Origin: Rhea pennata
Lineage: Eukaryota > Chordata > Aves > Rheiformes > Rheidae
Reading direction: 5' to 3'
DNA length: 64,000 bases
NCBI RefSeq assembly: GCF_028389875.1
Contig: NC_084669.1
Location: 36,432,731-36,496,730, forward strand
Part shown: positions 35,942 to 48,337 of the stretch, piece by piece
Layout: every line of letters starts with the position of its first letter
Position numbering within the stretch: position 1 is the stretch's first letter
Notes under the pieces: model-generated
Database searches by the model: none
What the model was told of the DNA's origin: nothing
What the model saw: the letters and a program-made list of their open reading frames with translations, nothing else
Translations under genes and position numbers: made by a program

Positions 35942-38311
35942 GTGGTTGCTCAGCGAGAGACTGAGTGCAGAGACGGCATTGCCTTTCCAGCATCCAGCAA
36001 GCAGAGGAGCCTCTCTCTTCAGCAAAGACCTCTCCTAACTTAGACCTTGAGACACTGTTTGTTCAAAAATGAAAGAATCAATTAGAAGTGGAAACAACAA
36101 GAAGGAGTGAAAATGTGGCAAAACTGTATGCTAAGCTATTTGAAGACACATTTCAGGCCTGGTTGTTTGCAGGTCCTCTGACTTTGCACAAACGATGTTT
36201 CACTCTCACAATAAATTCAGGTCAGTGTTGCTATTTAAATAAAGGTGCAACTTTCTTACACATAATCATTGCCCTGTTCCTGCAGTTCATGTTCCTCGGC
36301 TGTGCGCGGCAGCTTTCAGCATGTAAGGTAGTTGGACAGTAAGGCCTTTCCAAACCAAGGAGCTCCACAAGTTAGGTGGCTGCTGAAGCTCTATTTCTCG
36401 TGGCTTGCTTGTTGGGCTTGGATTATCTGCTGTCCAATGTCAGGCTGAGCTCGTGCTGCAGCCTTTCCCTTCACGAGAGGGATTTCTCTGCCGAGGTTCA
36501 CAGAAATCACAGGAACTCAATGCCTTCTGTCCTACATCTCTCTGTCAAGCTTGGTTTAAATCAGCCAGTGAGTCCAGAAGTTGTTCTGGGGGCATAGATA
36601 CTCACTGCGAACATCCTCGTTTCTTTAGGAGACCAGAGTTTGAAATCACTGCAGTCACAGTATACCTGTGAGGAGGGAAGGAGCTGAATGGCTTGGCCCT
36701 AGCAGATGTCCCACACCTGGCTGCATTAAGAGGTGGTCCCTGCTTCTTAGCTTCCCCAGAAAGTCCTCCGGTGCAAGCCCGGTGCCCAGAATTAACTCAG
36801 CTTGACCGATCATAAGAGCTTGGGCAGTAACAGCGATAGCTGTGTGCAGGTTGGACCCTATCGGGAACCCCTAGAAGTTTAGGTGGAAAATGGGATGGAG
36901 GAGAGACATTTCGGTTATGCATTTACAATGCAGAACAGCTTACTGTGCTGATTGCCAAGCTGCTGTTTGTAGGAAGCAACGCTGATTCAAGGCACCGCCC
37001 GCAAGGTAGGGAATAGGCCGTTGCAGTTGTGTTTTAAAAGCTTGGTCATCAGCGGAGAAAAAAGGGCTGAAATGAAAGGATACATTGCAAATAGAGGGAT
37101 GCTCTCACTTGTCATTCAAATCAGCGGCCATAACGAGTAGTGACTGTCCTACCAGGCAAAGAGCACAGCAGTGAGCAGGGGAAGTGAGATTAACCTTCCT
37201 GCTATCCCTACCTTTCTCCATGGGCTCATTACAGAGAAACCTTTTTCTGAACTAGGTCTCGTGACATCTCCTCTCCGCCCTGCCGGAGAGCACGGAGCAG
37301 CTAGCCAGAGCCTGCCCAGCCTCCCGGCATCACTCACTCAACCTTGAAATTGTACTGCAGGGCTTCTCCCCCTCTCATTTTCTATCTAACTATAGAACAT
37401 TTTTCTATCTAACTATCCCCACTTCGTAGCATTCCTCTTCCTGCCACCTCAGTTACTCAACTTTGTCTTTAAACAAAATATCACCCAGAAAGCAGTTAAA
37501 ATACAGGCGCATGCAGAATCCCACCCAGCCGGTGGATCCAGCTTGTCTCTGTGTTTGCCGTGGACCGGAGCACTCGTTTTTAGCTGTCCGAAAACCAACA
37601 CGCCATCAGTTGTGCACCATCAGCTGTGTCTTCGCATCCCTTTTTCCCTAGGAGTCTCCCATCCACGCTCCTGGGTTGCAGATCCCAGGACTGACATCCT
37701 TGTTTGGTGAATAAAATCTTTGCAAAGGGGCAGCAGGACGTTTTGCTCAGGGAGATGCGACCCACATCCCCAGCTTTCGTTTGCCACGAGCCCTTGGGGG
37801 ACGGTATCCTCCACCGCCCATGGCTTTCCAGCACCCTTAGAGGGGTCTGCTGTGATCACAGCACCGCGTGCTTTTACAGGGAGAAAATGTGCTTGCCTGG
37901 AGGTCTGGAATAAAAACTGAGGGTGTGTTTGGGGGGGGGGATAAACAGATCTGTTTCTACCACTTAACCTTTTGCTAGAGGAGACACCAGCACCTGCTGT
38001 CAAAATAATCCTGGCTTTTGAGGGAGCCAAGCCCTCTAACATTACCAAACCACAAACTGCGTCTTGTTTCTACAGTTTATATCGCTAGATCCAAGACAAG
38101 GAGGAGAAAGAGGAGGAGGAAGAGGAGGAGGCCTCCTGCCCCAGCCGTGCCGCTGCACCCCGTGGCAGCCAGCGGTACCTTGGGCAGATGCGTTAAACAG
38201 AGCCATGATGGGTTTCCCACCTTCCCCATGATGCCTTTACCTGCGAGGCAGCTCCTGTTTGCTACGGTCACACTAAAGTTCAGCAAGTGTGCAGAATTAA
38301 TTTGTACAGAA

Positions 38312-38357
<46 letters not shown>

Positions 38358-39285
38358 GACCACACGTCATGGTTGACAGTGGTCCATTTTTCCGATGTGA
38401 AATTAATTTCTAGGTCCATTTCACACTGAATTTTAAGGCTGATACTAGGATCATGCTGTTTGTTTAGAAATTTATGAGTGAAGGAGGCTGAAGAGGCGTC
38501 TGAGCAAAGTTAAGGGCAGTCCATATTTTCTGTCTCTGTGGAAGAAGAGTACTGAAAGAACTGCTGATTTCTTTTTGTCATTTAGAAATACAGAATGGCT
38601 GCATTTCAATTCATGTGTTTATAAGGCAATAGTCTGTCTTTAGGGTCAGGCAAATGTGTCTAAAGAGGGTGGAAAGAGTAGGAGCTGGGCACAGAGCTCC
38701 TCCAGGCTGGCCTGCGCTTCCAGCACGTGCCCGTTTCCCGTGGCATTCGTGACCTGTGGTCTGCTGCTCACAGTTACAGCTGGGCCCAGCTGCACTGCCC
38801 CTGCAGCGAGCGGCCAGGCTCGCGGGAACCAGCTCTCCTTAGCTGCGGCGCGGTGACAACGTGCCGCCAATAGTCTCGAGGTGTGAGCTCCAAAAACTCC
38901 TCCAGGACCTGGTGAAACCCGTAACACCTCCAACTTCAAAGAGGCTACCAAGAGAAACCAAGGGTAAGCAAAACTTTACACCAACTACCCAAACAGCTGG
39001 AGCTGCTCCTCATTGGTCTTTGAAACAACCATCGACATAACTTCCTATTAATGGGGAATAATAAAATCACAGAGCAGCAGCTGTTCTGTGACTATTGCAA
39101 AAGGCAATCGGAAGTGAGAGCAGTTTTGGTGAGAAGGAGGCAGATTTGGAAACTATGCCCTTTATTCCCCTGGGGTCACTACCCCGGGTCACTTCTTTTG
39201 CACCAGCAGCATCTTTCTCTTAGCTTTGAGCCCTAAGTTAAGGGCTAGTTTTTTTTCCCCCCTCAGCTTTTCTTTCCGTCCTTAC
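35942..39285. other. Intergenic stretch without recognised gene
   Basis: No coding exon was recognised here. It contains a purine-rich GGA/GAA repeat near 38.10-38.13 kb and a 40-base T run at 38317-38356. Confidence 0.6.
38317..38356. repeat. Poly-T tract of 40 bases
   Basis: Forty consecutive T on the + strand, the longest homopolymer in the window. It is equivalent to a poly-A on the minus strand and could mark an old retroinsertion, but no flanking element is recognised and no target-site duplication is obvious. Confidence 0.9.
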
Positions 39286-39637
39286 CGCAGGCACAGTAAA
39301 AGGTGCCATCTACAGGCGTAGCATCCACACGACAGCGCTCCGGTTCTGCACCTTCCCAGGCCATGCAGGATTTACCCTCCTGGTGGGTGCTGATCCCCTC
39401 TCCAGAAGCGTGATGGCCCAAGGCTGGTGCTGGCTGGGACCCTGGAGACGCTGCACCAAGTCCACCGCTGAGGTTGTGGCTGTGTTTCGCTGGGGGAGCG
39501 ATGGCGACGGGCTTCGTCCCAGGGAGCTCACAGCTCCGCGTTGGGCACCCGCATAGCTCCCTTGGCTGTTTTGGGGGTGGTTTCTCCTTTCCCCCCTCAT
39601 GGGGAATGGAGGCTGCTCGAGGTCCTTTGCTGCCCTC
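39286..39637 (-). other. Orphan exon-like open segment with splice donor
   Basis: On the minus strand the frame is open for 117 codons from just after a TGA at 39638-39640 down to CTGCG|GTAAGG at 39286/39285, a consensus donor. It has no early ATG. The end is cysteine-rich: GKSCMAWEGAEPERC and then VDGTFYCACG. I recognise no family. The interval is GC-rich, so a long open frame is not strong evidence by itself. It lies in the SLC29A3-CDH23 intergenic region, about 6 kb upstream of the CDH23 island. Confidence 0.2.
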
Positions 39638-39639
39638 TC

Positions 39640-42600
39640 AGCTCTTTCTTGGTTTTGCTGCCCAGCCCTCCAGTGCCAACGTGCCGTTTGCCATTTCTTT
39701 ACAAAGAACCCATGGCTCTGCAATACTTGCCCGGTGTCACGCTAGCGGGACCCGCACCTTTGCAAGAGAAATGCAGCACCGGGTGCGTCTTGGACCCGGA
39801 GAGGTGCCAGTTCCTCCAAAGGCATCTCCACCTCCGCCACCGCCAGGCAGCGAGCTGCTCGTCCGTACGGAGCAGCCCGTTCTTGGCCTCCAGCTCTTCC
39901 CGCTGGGCTTTGCTGGAGCCAGGAGCTCCGCGCGTCTCCGCTGGAGCGGCTGACAGTGGGCGGCTGGAGGGGGGCAGAGGAGCTACCGAAGTCAGCGGCT
40001 TGTGGGATCCCCGTGCACGCTGCTGCCGTGGCTTTTGTGCCGTGAGTGCCTGACATCTGCCTGGCAGCATGGGCTTCAGGCTGTGGGTGCAGGTCACCCA
40101 CTTCTGAAGGGGGTGGGGTTCGCATGCCTATAATTTAAGGAGGTAAGCTAGAAAGATAAGAAATAAGAGAAAAAAGTACAAACAACAACTCATAAATCTC
40201 CTCTGCGTGGCTACAGGATACGAAGAGGTGACTCCTGACCAGCTGAAATCGGAGCATATGCAAGGGAGCATGGGCTTGGCTTGGAGGTACTCGCACTTGG
40301 GCCATGAAGAACCGTTGCTGCTACTTACAGATGACAATTATGCTTTTATGTCCCCAAAGTGATTAATTTAAAAGAGGAGTTGGTTCCCAGAGACAGCGAT
40401 CCAACAGGTCAAACACTCATGCGTCATGTCCCTCAGAGCCACGTTTACCAGCTAGAAGAGAAGTTGTTTGATCCAGTTTGTTCTCTCTAGCAGGAGCTGC
40501 ACGTTGTGGTTGAAGTTCCCGAAGTCGCCCCGGGTGGAGGCTTGGCAGAGCTTTACCCAACCTTGCCAAGCCAAGGGCCAGGATGGCTGGGAGAGACGAG
40601 GGGATGCCAAAGAGCAGAGCTGACGCCAGGCACACGCGCTCGTGCCTCGTATGCACCCGAGCGAGCCTCAGGTTCGCTCCTGTTCCAAAGCCCCCTTTGA
40701 AACCAAAGTCTTCCGCTTCATATTAAAAGCATTCGTCAAAGCAGACGCCGCGTCTTGTGCCGTTGAGCACCAGAAGCTGTGCAGCGCTGCAGGCAGGCTA
40801 CAGCTCCTGGGCATCGCTCATGTTTACAAAACCTGGAACCCAAGCTGGCCTGGTGGGGGGAGGATGAAACCCGCACTCGTCGAAAAGCGCTCGTGGCCCA
40901 GGGAGCGGAGCCGCGAGCTAGCTCCGCTTTGCCTAGCCTGGCATATGCATGCTGCAATTCCTCCTCAGCTAGCCCCAGGTACTCAATCCTCCCGCGATGG
41001 GGTGATAAATTAGGAGGAAAACTTTCTTCGCTCAGTTTGTTCTCCTAGTGCAGTCCAACAGAGCACAAGCCTGGCTCATCGGGAGCTACAGTCCTTCGCC
41101 ATCTGTTTAGAACCTCATTACAAATGCAAAAAAATAACGTGCTTTACAATTGCACCAGTAAATGCTGTAAATGATTTAAATGCATGCATATGTTCCCTGC
41201 AGAATTCAGCATGCATCTGCGACTTCTTCTTTTCACATTAGGCACACAAATCAAGGGAAAAAATACCCAAATCTGATGAACAGAACGTCCCTAGGATGGT
41301 GATTTTTATCCCTTTTTTTCCCCCTGCTGGAATGCAAACAGGGCCTTTTTGTAACAATTCATTCAACTGCCTTTTTCTTCGGTTCCATTTTAAAAACTGT
41401 TTATCACTGTCGTGTAAATATAGTACAAATTACTCCATAAAGCACGTAAAAGGAGAACAGCAGCCGGGCAGGCCTGCAGCTGGCTGGTGCCGTTGCAAAG
41501 CGTCGTTTTTCTCCCCGGGGGCGGCGCGGGGGAAGAGCTTGCCTCTGGAGGTACTGCAGCACTTGAGCTCATCTGCTAGGGAACGTAGCCACCCCAGAGC
41601 ACCCGATTTGGTGCCCGCCGAAGGCAGCGGGAAGTTTCTGGTGTCTCCTCAAAGATCTGGCGCCGACTCTGCTCTTAGCCTCATGCTGAGCTGGCTCCGA
41701 CTCTTGGTGTCGCGGAGGAGACCACGAGAGCAAACCCGTTCCCGGGCCATAGTGCACGCGGCCCGTCACCGCGCAGGTGGGGGGAGCCTGCATGCGGCCG
41801 CGCACCCAGCTCCTCGCCCGGCTGCGTGGTGCTGCAGCCCCGTCGTCCCTGCAGCCCCGGAGCCAGGTGATTAAATGAAATTCCACTTCAGATCTCCGTC
41901 TGTTCTCTTCTAGCGCTTTTGACCCTTATAACGCCCTACCCAAACGCTAAAAGGCTGAGTCCTGCCCCAAGACGTGTATGATGGAGCAGCCACCAGAGCT
42001 TCTCTTGGTGACAAGGGTCTGCACACCAAGGGGGCACGTAGCAACCACAAAGAGGACACGGAAGAAGGCCACTGGCAGTGCTTTGGAGGCACTTACCTCT
42101 CTCAAACACCAGTAGTGCTATGCCCAAGCACAAAGCCCTCTGTTTTTTCTATCTTTAATGAGAAATCTAAGCTGATGACGACAGAGGCTGGTGCTACAGA
42201 TTGAGAAGAGGCAGGGGGCAGCGTTTCTATCCAGGAGGACACAAGGTACAGTGGGAATGGACTGCACACAGCCTTGGAGATCAGAGGGGAGGAGTAGTTT
42301 ATGACCCACATGAGATGGGTAACACAAGTTTCCTTTCCTCTTAGAGCACATTTCTTTGCTTTAAGGCGCCCAATTTTTACACTTAGAGGCTGCAGCTTTG
42401 GAAGCAGGGAGGAGTAGCTGGCGTTGCTAAACTGAGAAAGAGAAAAGAAGGGGGGGAGGAAGGCTGCATGCAGGCTTGGTTATTCCTCCTGGCTTTGCAG
42501 GCTTGCTTTTCCAGTTCACAGGTTTCACCTTTGCTCGGCCAGTTGGACTGAAACCCAAAGGCTATTTAAGGAGCCAGCGTGGGGCGTTTGCCTACTCTGG

Positions 42601-43526
42601 GCAATGAGGCCGCGGCGGAGAGCTGGAACGGCCTCAGGTCTCACCCTGCGCCGGCTCGCTTCGCCAGGTCCTGCTGGCCCGAGCGCCGTGCAAGCGGTGG
42701 CTCCTTCACCGGGCGGTTGGCAGGGATTCACGCAGATCTTTGATTCAGTTTCACTTCACGGGCTAGTCCTCATGCATTTTGCAAGAGGCGGCGTTGCTAA
42801 TTTTATGTCCACCGGTGAAACGAATCACCACCCTGCAGCGAGCACCACCCATCTCTTCCCACCCCCCACCCCCAAATCAACCAGCCGGCGACTGCCTTTC
42901 CTCGGCAGAGAAGACGTTCTGCAAGCACGAAAACAATTAAACCTTCTTCAAAATATCACGGGACGAACAGTGGCTGCACTTCCACTCAAGCATCGGGAAA
43001 CGGGCTCCTCGCGTGATTTTTGCCTTCCCTGGAAGCCCACCTCTCCTTGCAGCCCGCATCCTGCAGCTCGCGCGACTTTTCTGTTGTCATTCTGCGTTTT
43101 CTTCACTTCGAGCTCTTCGCTATGCTCTGTGCAGAGCATCAGATGCAGCTTCACCCAGGCAGCCCCCAGGAATAATTACCTCCCTGCTGTTACATGCAAT
43201 ACCCTATAAATTCCCCATCCTTTTTTTGCAGCAGGATGGCACGCACGCTCCCGTTCGGGCTGCCCGCCAGCGCGGCCGTCCTGTAACGCTGCACTCTAAT
43301 CAGCATCTCCTATTTTATACTGGGACCTGACTCTCTTGCCCAGATTGAACCTGTATCGATTTTTCCCCTCATTTCTCCAACTTCCTCAGCCGAAGACCAT
43401 CAAAGACAAAGGATAAATTCCTTTTTTGCCCACTTCCCTGCAAATTCAGTAAGTGCACTCTCCACACCTACCCCCAGGTCATCTGAAGATATTAAACAAC
43501 AACAACTGGGCTTTCAAATCACTTAC
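39640..43526. other. Intergenic stretch with scattered GC-rich patches
   Basis: GC-rich patches near 39.7-40.0, 41.5-41.9 and 42.6 kb produce open frames on both strands. Between them are AT-rich parts such as 41.10-41.45 kb. No coding exon is recognised. Confidence 0.5.
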
Positions 43527-43707
43527 CTTGGAGCTCTTTTGCCTGGCCCTTGTCAGTGATTTCTCCAAGCTTATAACCCCGTTTCATCCAATCTGTGGCC
43601 TGGTCTAACAAGCAGAAATTTTGGATTCCTTTGCGTCCTTCACTTTGCCAGACATCACTTTCAAATTTAGCAGGGGCAGTTTTGCCTGCAGCTGCCAGGC
43701 TGCTCAT
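43527..43707 (-). other. Orphan exon-like ORF with ATG and consensus donor
   Basis: A frame on the minus strand starts at ATG 43707-43705, preceded by an in-frame TAG a few codons upstream. It runs 60 codons to GCTCCAAG|GTAAGTG at 43527/43526, a near-perfect donor, ending in phase 1. The peptide is charged and not low-complexity (MSSLAAAGKTAPAKFESDVW, later LLDQATDWMKRGYKLGEI), and base composition is balanced rather than GC-inflated. The middle faintly recalls a spectrin-type helix, but I cannot assign it. It lies between the SLC29A3 3' flank and a CR1 copy. It could be a first exon of an unrecognised gene, a relict, or chance. Confidence 0.3.
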
Positions 43708-43778
43708 CAGACAGTCAAACTACTCAATCACACGGGTTGTTAGTTACCACCACAAAAGCAGATGCCAGCCCAGCCCTT

Positions 43779-44342
43779 TTCATAGAATCGGTAAGGGTGG
43801 AAGGGACCTCTGGAGATCATCTAGCCCAACCTCCCCGCTCAGCAGGGTCACCTACAGCATGGTAGACAGGGTTGCATCCAGGCAGGCCTTGAAGATCTCC
43901 AGAGAAGGAGACTCCACAACCTCTCTGGGCAACCTGTCCCAGTGCTCCGTCACTCTCACAGGGAAGAAATTCCCCCTCACGTTCAGGCAGAACTTCCTGT
44001 GCTTCAATTTCTGCCCGTTGCCTCTTGTCCTGTCGCATGGCACAACTGGAAAGAGTTTGTCCCCGTCCCCTTGACACCCTCCCTTCAGGCACTTGTGCAC
44101 GTTGATAAGATGCCCCCTCAGTCTTCTCCTCCCCAGGCTGCAGAGGCCCAGCTCTCGCAGCCGTTCCTCGTAGGGCAGGTGCTCCAGCCCTCTGATCATC
44201 TTCGTAGCCCTACACTGGACTCTCTCCAGTACCTCCATGTCTCTCTTGTACTGGGGAGCCCAGAACTGGACACAGTACTCGAGATGAGGCCTCCCCAGGG
44301 CTGAGTAGAGGGGCAGGATCACCTCCCTCGACCTGCTGGCCA
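43779..44342 (-). mobile_element. CR1 LINE, 5'-truncated 3' end
   Basis: About 560 bases of CR1 in minus orientation. The 3' end is at the low-coordinate side (CATAGAATC, then GGAAGGGACCTCTGGAGATC in + reading). It encodes an unbroken C-terminal frame with [34 protein letters not shown] and [15 protein letters not shown]. It is very similar to the copy at 35.36-35.94 kb but inverted. Its 5' end abuts a TACA/CA microsatellite. The position is just downstream of SLC29A3, in the same orientation as the gene. Confidence 0.95.
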
Positions 44343-44360
44343 TACTTTTATACATACATA

Positions 44361-44396
<36 letters not shown>
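44343..44396. repeat. TACA/TA/CA compound microsatellite
   Basis: TACA and TATA units are followed by about thirteen CA units (44370-44396). The repeat sits directly at the truncated end of the CR1 copy. Confidence 0.95.
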
Positions 44397-44902
44397 GGTA
44401 TTTTCTTTTTCTTCCTCTCCGGCAGTATCTCTGAAACAAGGCTGTGCCACCGGCCAACTTCTGGAAGCAGAGGACGGAATGCAACGAGGATCCTTCGGAA
44501 GGCCAGTGTCACTAAAAGGCAAAATGCAAGTTAAACCTGCATGCAAACGTGAGGAGAATGCACAGGTCAGGATCACACGAGCTATCGGAGAGTGGAGAGA
44601 GCCTCAATGGGGTACATGAACATTTCCCTTTCAAAACTTTTCTTGAAACAGGAAAATTCAGGGGTTCAGAGAATAACGACCGTTCTGGCTCTGGCTAATG
44701 TAACCCAAACCCATAGCACTTACTGGGGACCAGCTAGAGCATCACTGAATGTGGTCAGTAAGGGTAGAAGCCAAGCATAAGACGTGGGTGAAGAAGCACT
44801 GCTGTGCCATCAGTCTCAGCAACGGAAACCACGACCTGTGCATTTCTAGAAGAAATCACTTCTCTCCAGACACCAGCATTGACACAAGGATCGAGAATTT
44901 TC

Positions 44903-44908
44903 TTTATT
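44903..44908 (-). terminator. SLC29A3: Possible distal poly(A) signal of SLC29A3
   Basis: AATAAA on the minus strand, about 1.83 kb past the SLC29A3 stop codon. If used, the 3' UTR would be long. Polyadenylation cannot be proven from sequence. Confidence 0.35.
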
Positions 44909-45757
44909 AGCAGTGGTATCAGGCGATCAGGTTGTGTCTCGAGAGGTAATCAGCCATTTCCCTTTGCAGCATCACGGAGCGGATCAGCCCGAGTGCAAAG
45001 CAGTCAGTAAACAAGCAGAATCTCATCATAACCTGGCACCTTGGAAGATTTATGAGTTCAGGAAAACAAACACAGAGCAGAAGGCTTCTCCCTTTAAAAG
45101 CCCACAGAGGCCACTTGGAAGCTGAAGACACAAGTGTTTGAAACAGCACCTGCCTGTGCCTGTTGGCACTAGGAGAAGTGTCCCACCGTGCTCAGCCCTG
45201 GGTGTTTCCATCTTGGAAAGAGTTTCGCATTTGCAGGCAAGACCTGACCGCCTTTGCATCCAGAGCCAGTCAGCATCTAAACGCTGAACGAGAAGTATTA
45301 ATGCCATTACTAGTGCCTGTGCTGTTGGCTGCAGATATAGGTGGTGGTGCCGGGGGGATTTTCAGCCTTTTACAGGAGACGGGGATGCAGCCCAGAGCGA
45401 AGTGACAGCTTGTCCTTACACAGCCATCCACCAGCGCACGTGAGACCTGCCCGTGCCGGCTCCTGCGTGTAAGGCGCCGGCAGGCCTGCCAGACCAAGAG
45501 CCGAACGAAAGGGCGGCACGAGCTTCAGAGCCCGCGCCGCGCAAAGCCCCGCGCCGCAAAGCCCTCCCTCTGCATCGCGCGCCCTGTACATTTTCCGCTC
45601 ACGTCTGGACTTTATGTTTTAAAAATCACCCATAAAACAAAAAGTGTGCGTGGTTTTGCCAACAAGCCCAAACTAAACACCTTCCTTATTAGTTCACCTC
45701 TCTCAGACCACGAATCCCAAATCTGTGTAATTTGAGAAGATAAATACAATAACAGCA

Positions 45758-45763
45758 TTTAAT
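45758..45763 (-). terminator. SLC29A3: Possible proximal poly(A) signal of SLC29A3
   Basis: ATTAAA on the minus strand, about 0.97 kb past the stop codon and followed by a G-rich stretch. No AATAAA occurs between it and the stop codon. Confidence 0.35.
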
Positions 45764-46737
45764 CTAGGCTGCATTTGCATACATAAGTTTAAAGCGGCTT
45801 TAAAAGCCGATCCCCCTTGGGGGTGGGCACCTTTTTGGGTGTTACAGTAGCTCATCCTTCTGAAAGCATCTGGGTACCATATGCCATCTGTCTACTTGAA
45901 TTAACCGGAATTAACTGATTTTCTAGAGTGAATTAGAAAGCATAACATCAGAGCCTTTCTAATAACTCGCCCTGAATTTTATAGACCTTTTTCAACACGG
46001 GCAAGAGGCACCTTAAAAACACAGAAGGCTACTTAGAATTTCAGTTTCCTTTGAAAAATAAGTTAGTGTCCACAAATAGCTCGGGGTACCCAGAGCATCT
46101 GGCGCAGGCAGTGAGACAACCCAAAAGCAGAACTACGCCAGCCAGCCGCACTAAAAGATGTTGCGGCATTGGGGTGACCCAGGGCCATGGCAGAGACCGT
46201 CTGGTTGTTGGTGCAGGTGTGGGCAGGAGAGAGCTGCAGCCACCAGGGCTGGCAAGAGCCTTGATGCCATGTGCCGGTAGTTCGGGTAGCCTAGTGCTTC
46301 CCTGAGCACCAGGGAAGGAGCTGGTCTCGTCCCGTCTCCTTTGCGCTCTCAATCCTTCCAGCACAGCTTTGCAAGTACAATTATTACGCTGATCCTTCAG
46401 TTATGCTCTAAAGTAATAATTTTTTTAAATTCTCGCACTGGTGGAAAAAAATCCACCAGTAAAGGAATTGGCAGAATCTAGGCCTCCCTGAGTGACCAAG
46501 GTCCGAAGGACCTTTTGAATGTAGGGAAGCAAACAGACCAGAGAGCACCCGTTTGCTGAAGGCAGACCTCCTCCTGGACGCCAAACCAACGCTCAGAGGC
46601 AGGCTGCCGGCCACGCTGTAACGGCTGCACCGTTTGGGGTCTGCCCTGAAAACGCAGCACTCCTTACCTTTTGGAAAGGCAAAGGAGGAATACCCCAAAG
46701 TAGTAACGCGCAGCAAGCGGGGCCCTCCACCGCTCCT
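45764..46737 (-). other. SLC29A3: SLC29A3 3' untranslated region (extent uncertain)
   Basis: Sequence following the TAG stop in the last exon. It contains a donor-like AAAAG|GTAAGG at 46668/46667, some 70 bases past the stop, and no further coding similarity. The end depends on which poly(A) signal is used. Confidence 0.5.
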
Positions 46738-47410
46738 CTACATGAGGTGGACAACGAGAACGGAGCAGGCGGACCCCAGCGCCAGCCCCAGCATAAGATA
46801 AAACGTCATCACCACCCCCGCTGCCTCGGCCAACTCTTTCGGCACGATCTTGGGGCCGTAGATGATGGCTAGTGTTCCCAGGTAGCCGTTGCTGAGTCCT
46901 AGGAGCGTGGTGAAGACCACCGGGTACACGTCTCGATTGAAGACAACGGTTTTGATTCGAGTCCGAGGCTGGTAGTTGCTCAGGATGAACAGCGGGAGCG
47001 AGACAGTCCTCAGGAGAACAAGAGCGGGCAGCAGCTTGCTCTTCGGGCCTGGGGCCTGGATCCAGACAGTGATTTGCCTCCCACACCAGTCCGCAAAATT
47101 GTACAGGAGGAAACTCGTGAGCGGAACGAAGTACTTGTTGGTCCACAGACTGCCAGAGGACTTGTTGACAGACTCTATGTTGGAGGAGAGAGAAGGGAAA
47201 ATGATGATAGAGATGAAGAAGACATAGAAGACGCAGAAGCCTAGGACGGCTGTCTTTCTCAGGATGGGGCAGAGCAGGGGGTTATCTGGAGTGCTGGTCC
47301 CTTTTGCTAAAAACAAGTCATCCACACTGCCTTGTGACCCTTCCTCTAAAGGGCTGCTGGGCGATTCTGCTGCCAGATATGGGCTTTCTTTGTGGGTTCT
47401 CATGTAATAT
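46738..47410 (-). CDS. SLC29A3: SLC29A3 exon 6 (last coding): C-terminal half of ENT3
   Basis: A 673-nt exon beginning after CTTCTTTCAG and ending with TAG at 46740-46738. It completes codon 255 (AG+A) and encodes residues 255-478. The first 50 residues form the large loop between transmembrane segments 6 and 7 ([20 protein letters not shown] and onward). They are followed by the conserved [86 protein letters not shown] and the final [12 protein letters not shown]. These align block by block with human ENT3, including its end (GSACSTLLVHLI). Segments 7-11 are here. The loop holds D-N-P-L-L, which fits a DXXLL sorting pattern and is not in the human loop as I recall it. The full protein is 478 residues against 475 in human. 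Confidence 0.96.
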
Positions 47411-48337
47411 CTGAAAGAAGAAGAGGAGGGAAACAAATCATTAGCCAACAGCTGAACAAAAACCCAGGACTTGAAGAGGAAGGCGAGAATTAGAAAGCAG
47501 CCAGTAGCACAGGGACATCTACCAGACCCAGTGGAAGAGGAGGCTGCAGCAGGCTGGGCAGCTCATGCTTCCCACCCAGCCAGAAAGGGGATCCTCTTCC
47601 TATGTAGTGGGGAGATGCTGCTACCAGCCCTTCGTCCTGGCTATCCAAGTCTACGTGCACCTTCATATGAAGAAGGCATTCCCAGTGACTCACCTTCTCC
47701 CTGCCTCAGGACATGACCCTACCATAGGGGGACCAGGCATTTTTGAGGGTCACCAACACAGATAGGACTTATATAGGTCATACACTAATTTAGACAGATA
47801 TGTCACCAGCACTTATTTGGCTGGCTATTTCCAGATTTTAGTTCTCTGAAGACTTAGTTCTAGAAACTTGGAGGAAGATACTTCAGAAACTGCTTGTGCA
47901 GTTTCTGTCATCCCCCTCCATGGTGGCTTTTCAGAAACTCAGCACATGCTGTGGCAAGCGCCGCAGTTTCTGTCTGCGGTTTCTGTCAAATCGGGAAGTT
48001 CAGACATTGGCAGTGCAGCAAGGACACTGCTCTCAACAGCTGGAGATGGAGCACAAGGGTGCTGGGCTCAGCTCTCCAACAGGACACACAGGAGGGGATC
48101 TTGCCACGGGCAGGAGGGCTGATGGAGCAGGAACTGGCAGAGCATGTGGGTCCTCCCGGATACCCCTTTTGGCAGTGCTGTGCTTGGTGCTGTGCTCTTA
48201 CCCCTCCCCAAAAGACATCTGCTCTACATACTGCAAAGCTTTTGAGGCAGAAAAAGAGATTATCTCTTCTCGCCTGCGTTGGCAGCACATCTGCAGAAGG
48301 TGATGAGAAGCCAACCTTGGATATCCTGGGGCTGTAC
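47411..48337 (-). other. SLC29A3: SLC29A3 intron 5
   Basis: A 927-base GT-AG intron. It contains a strong unused donor-like GGAGAAG|GTGAGTCAC near 47.70 kb. Open frames in it carry no family resemblance. Confidence 0.9.
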
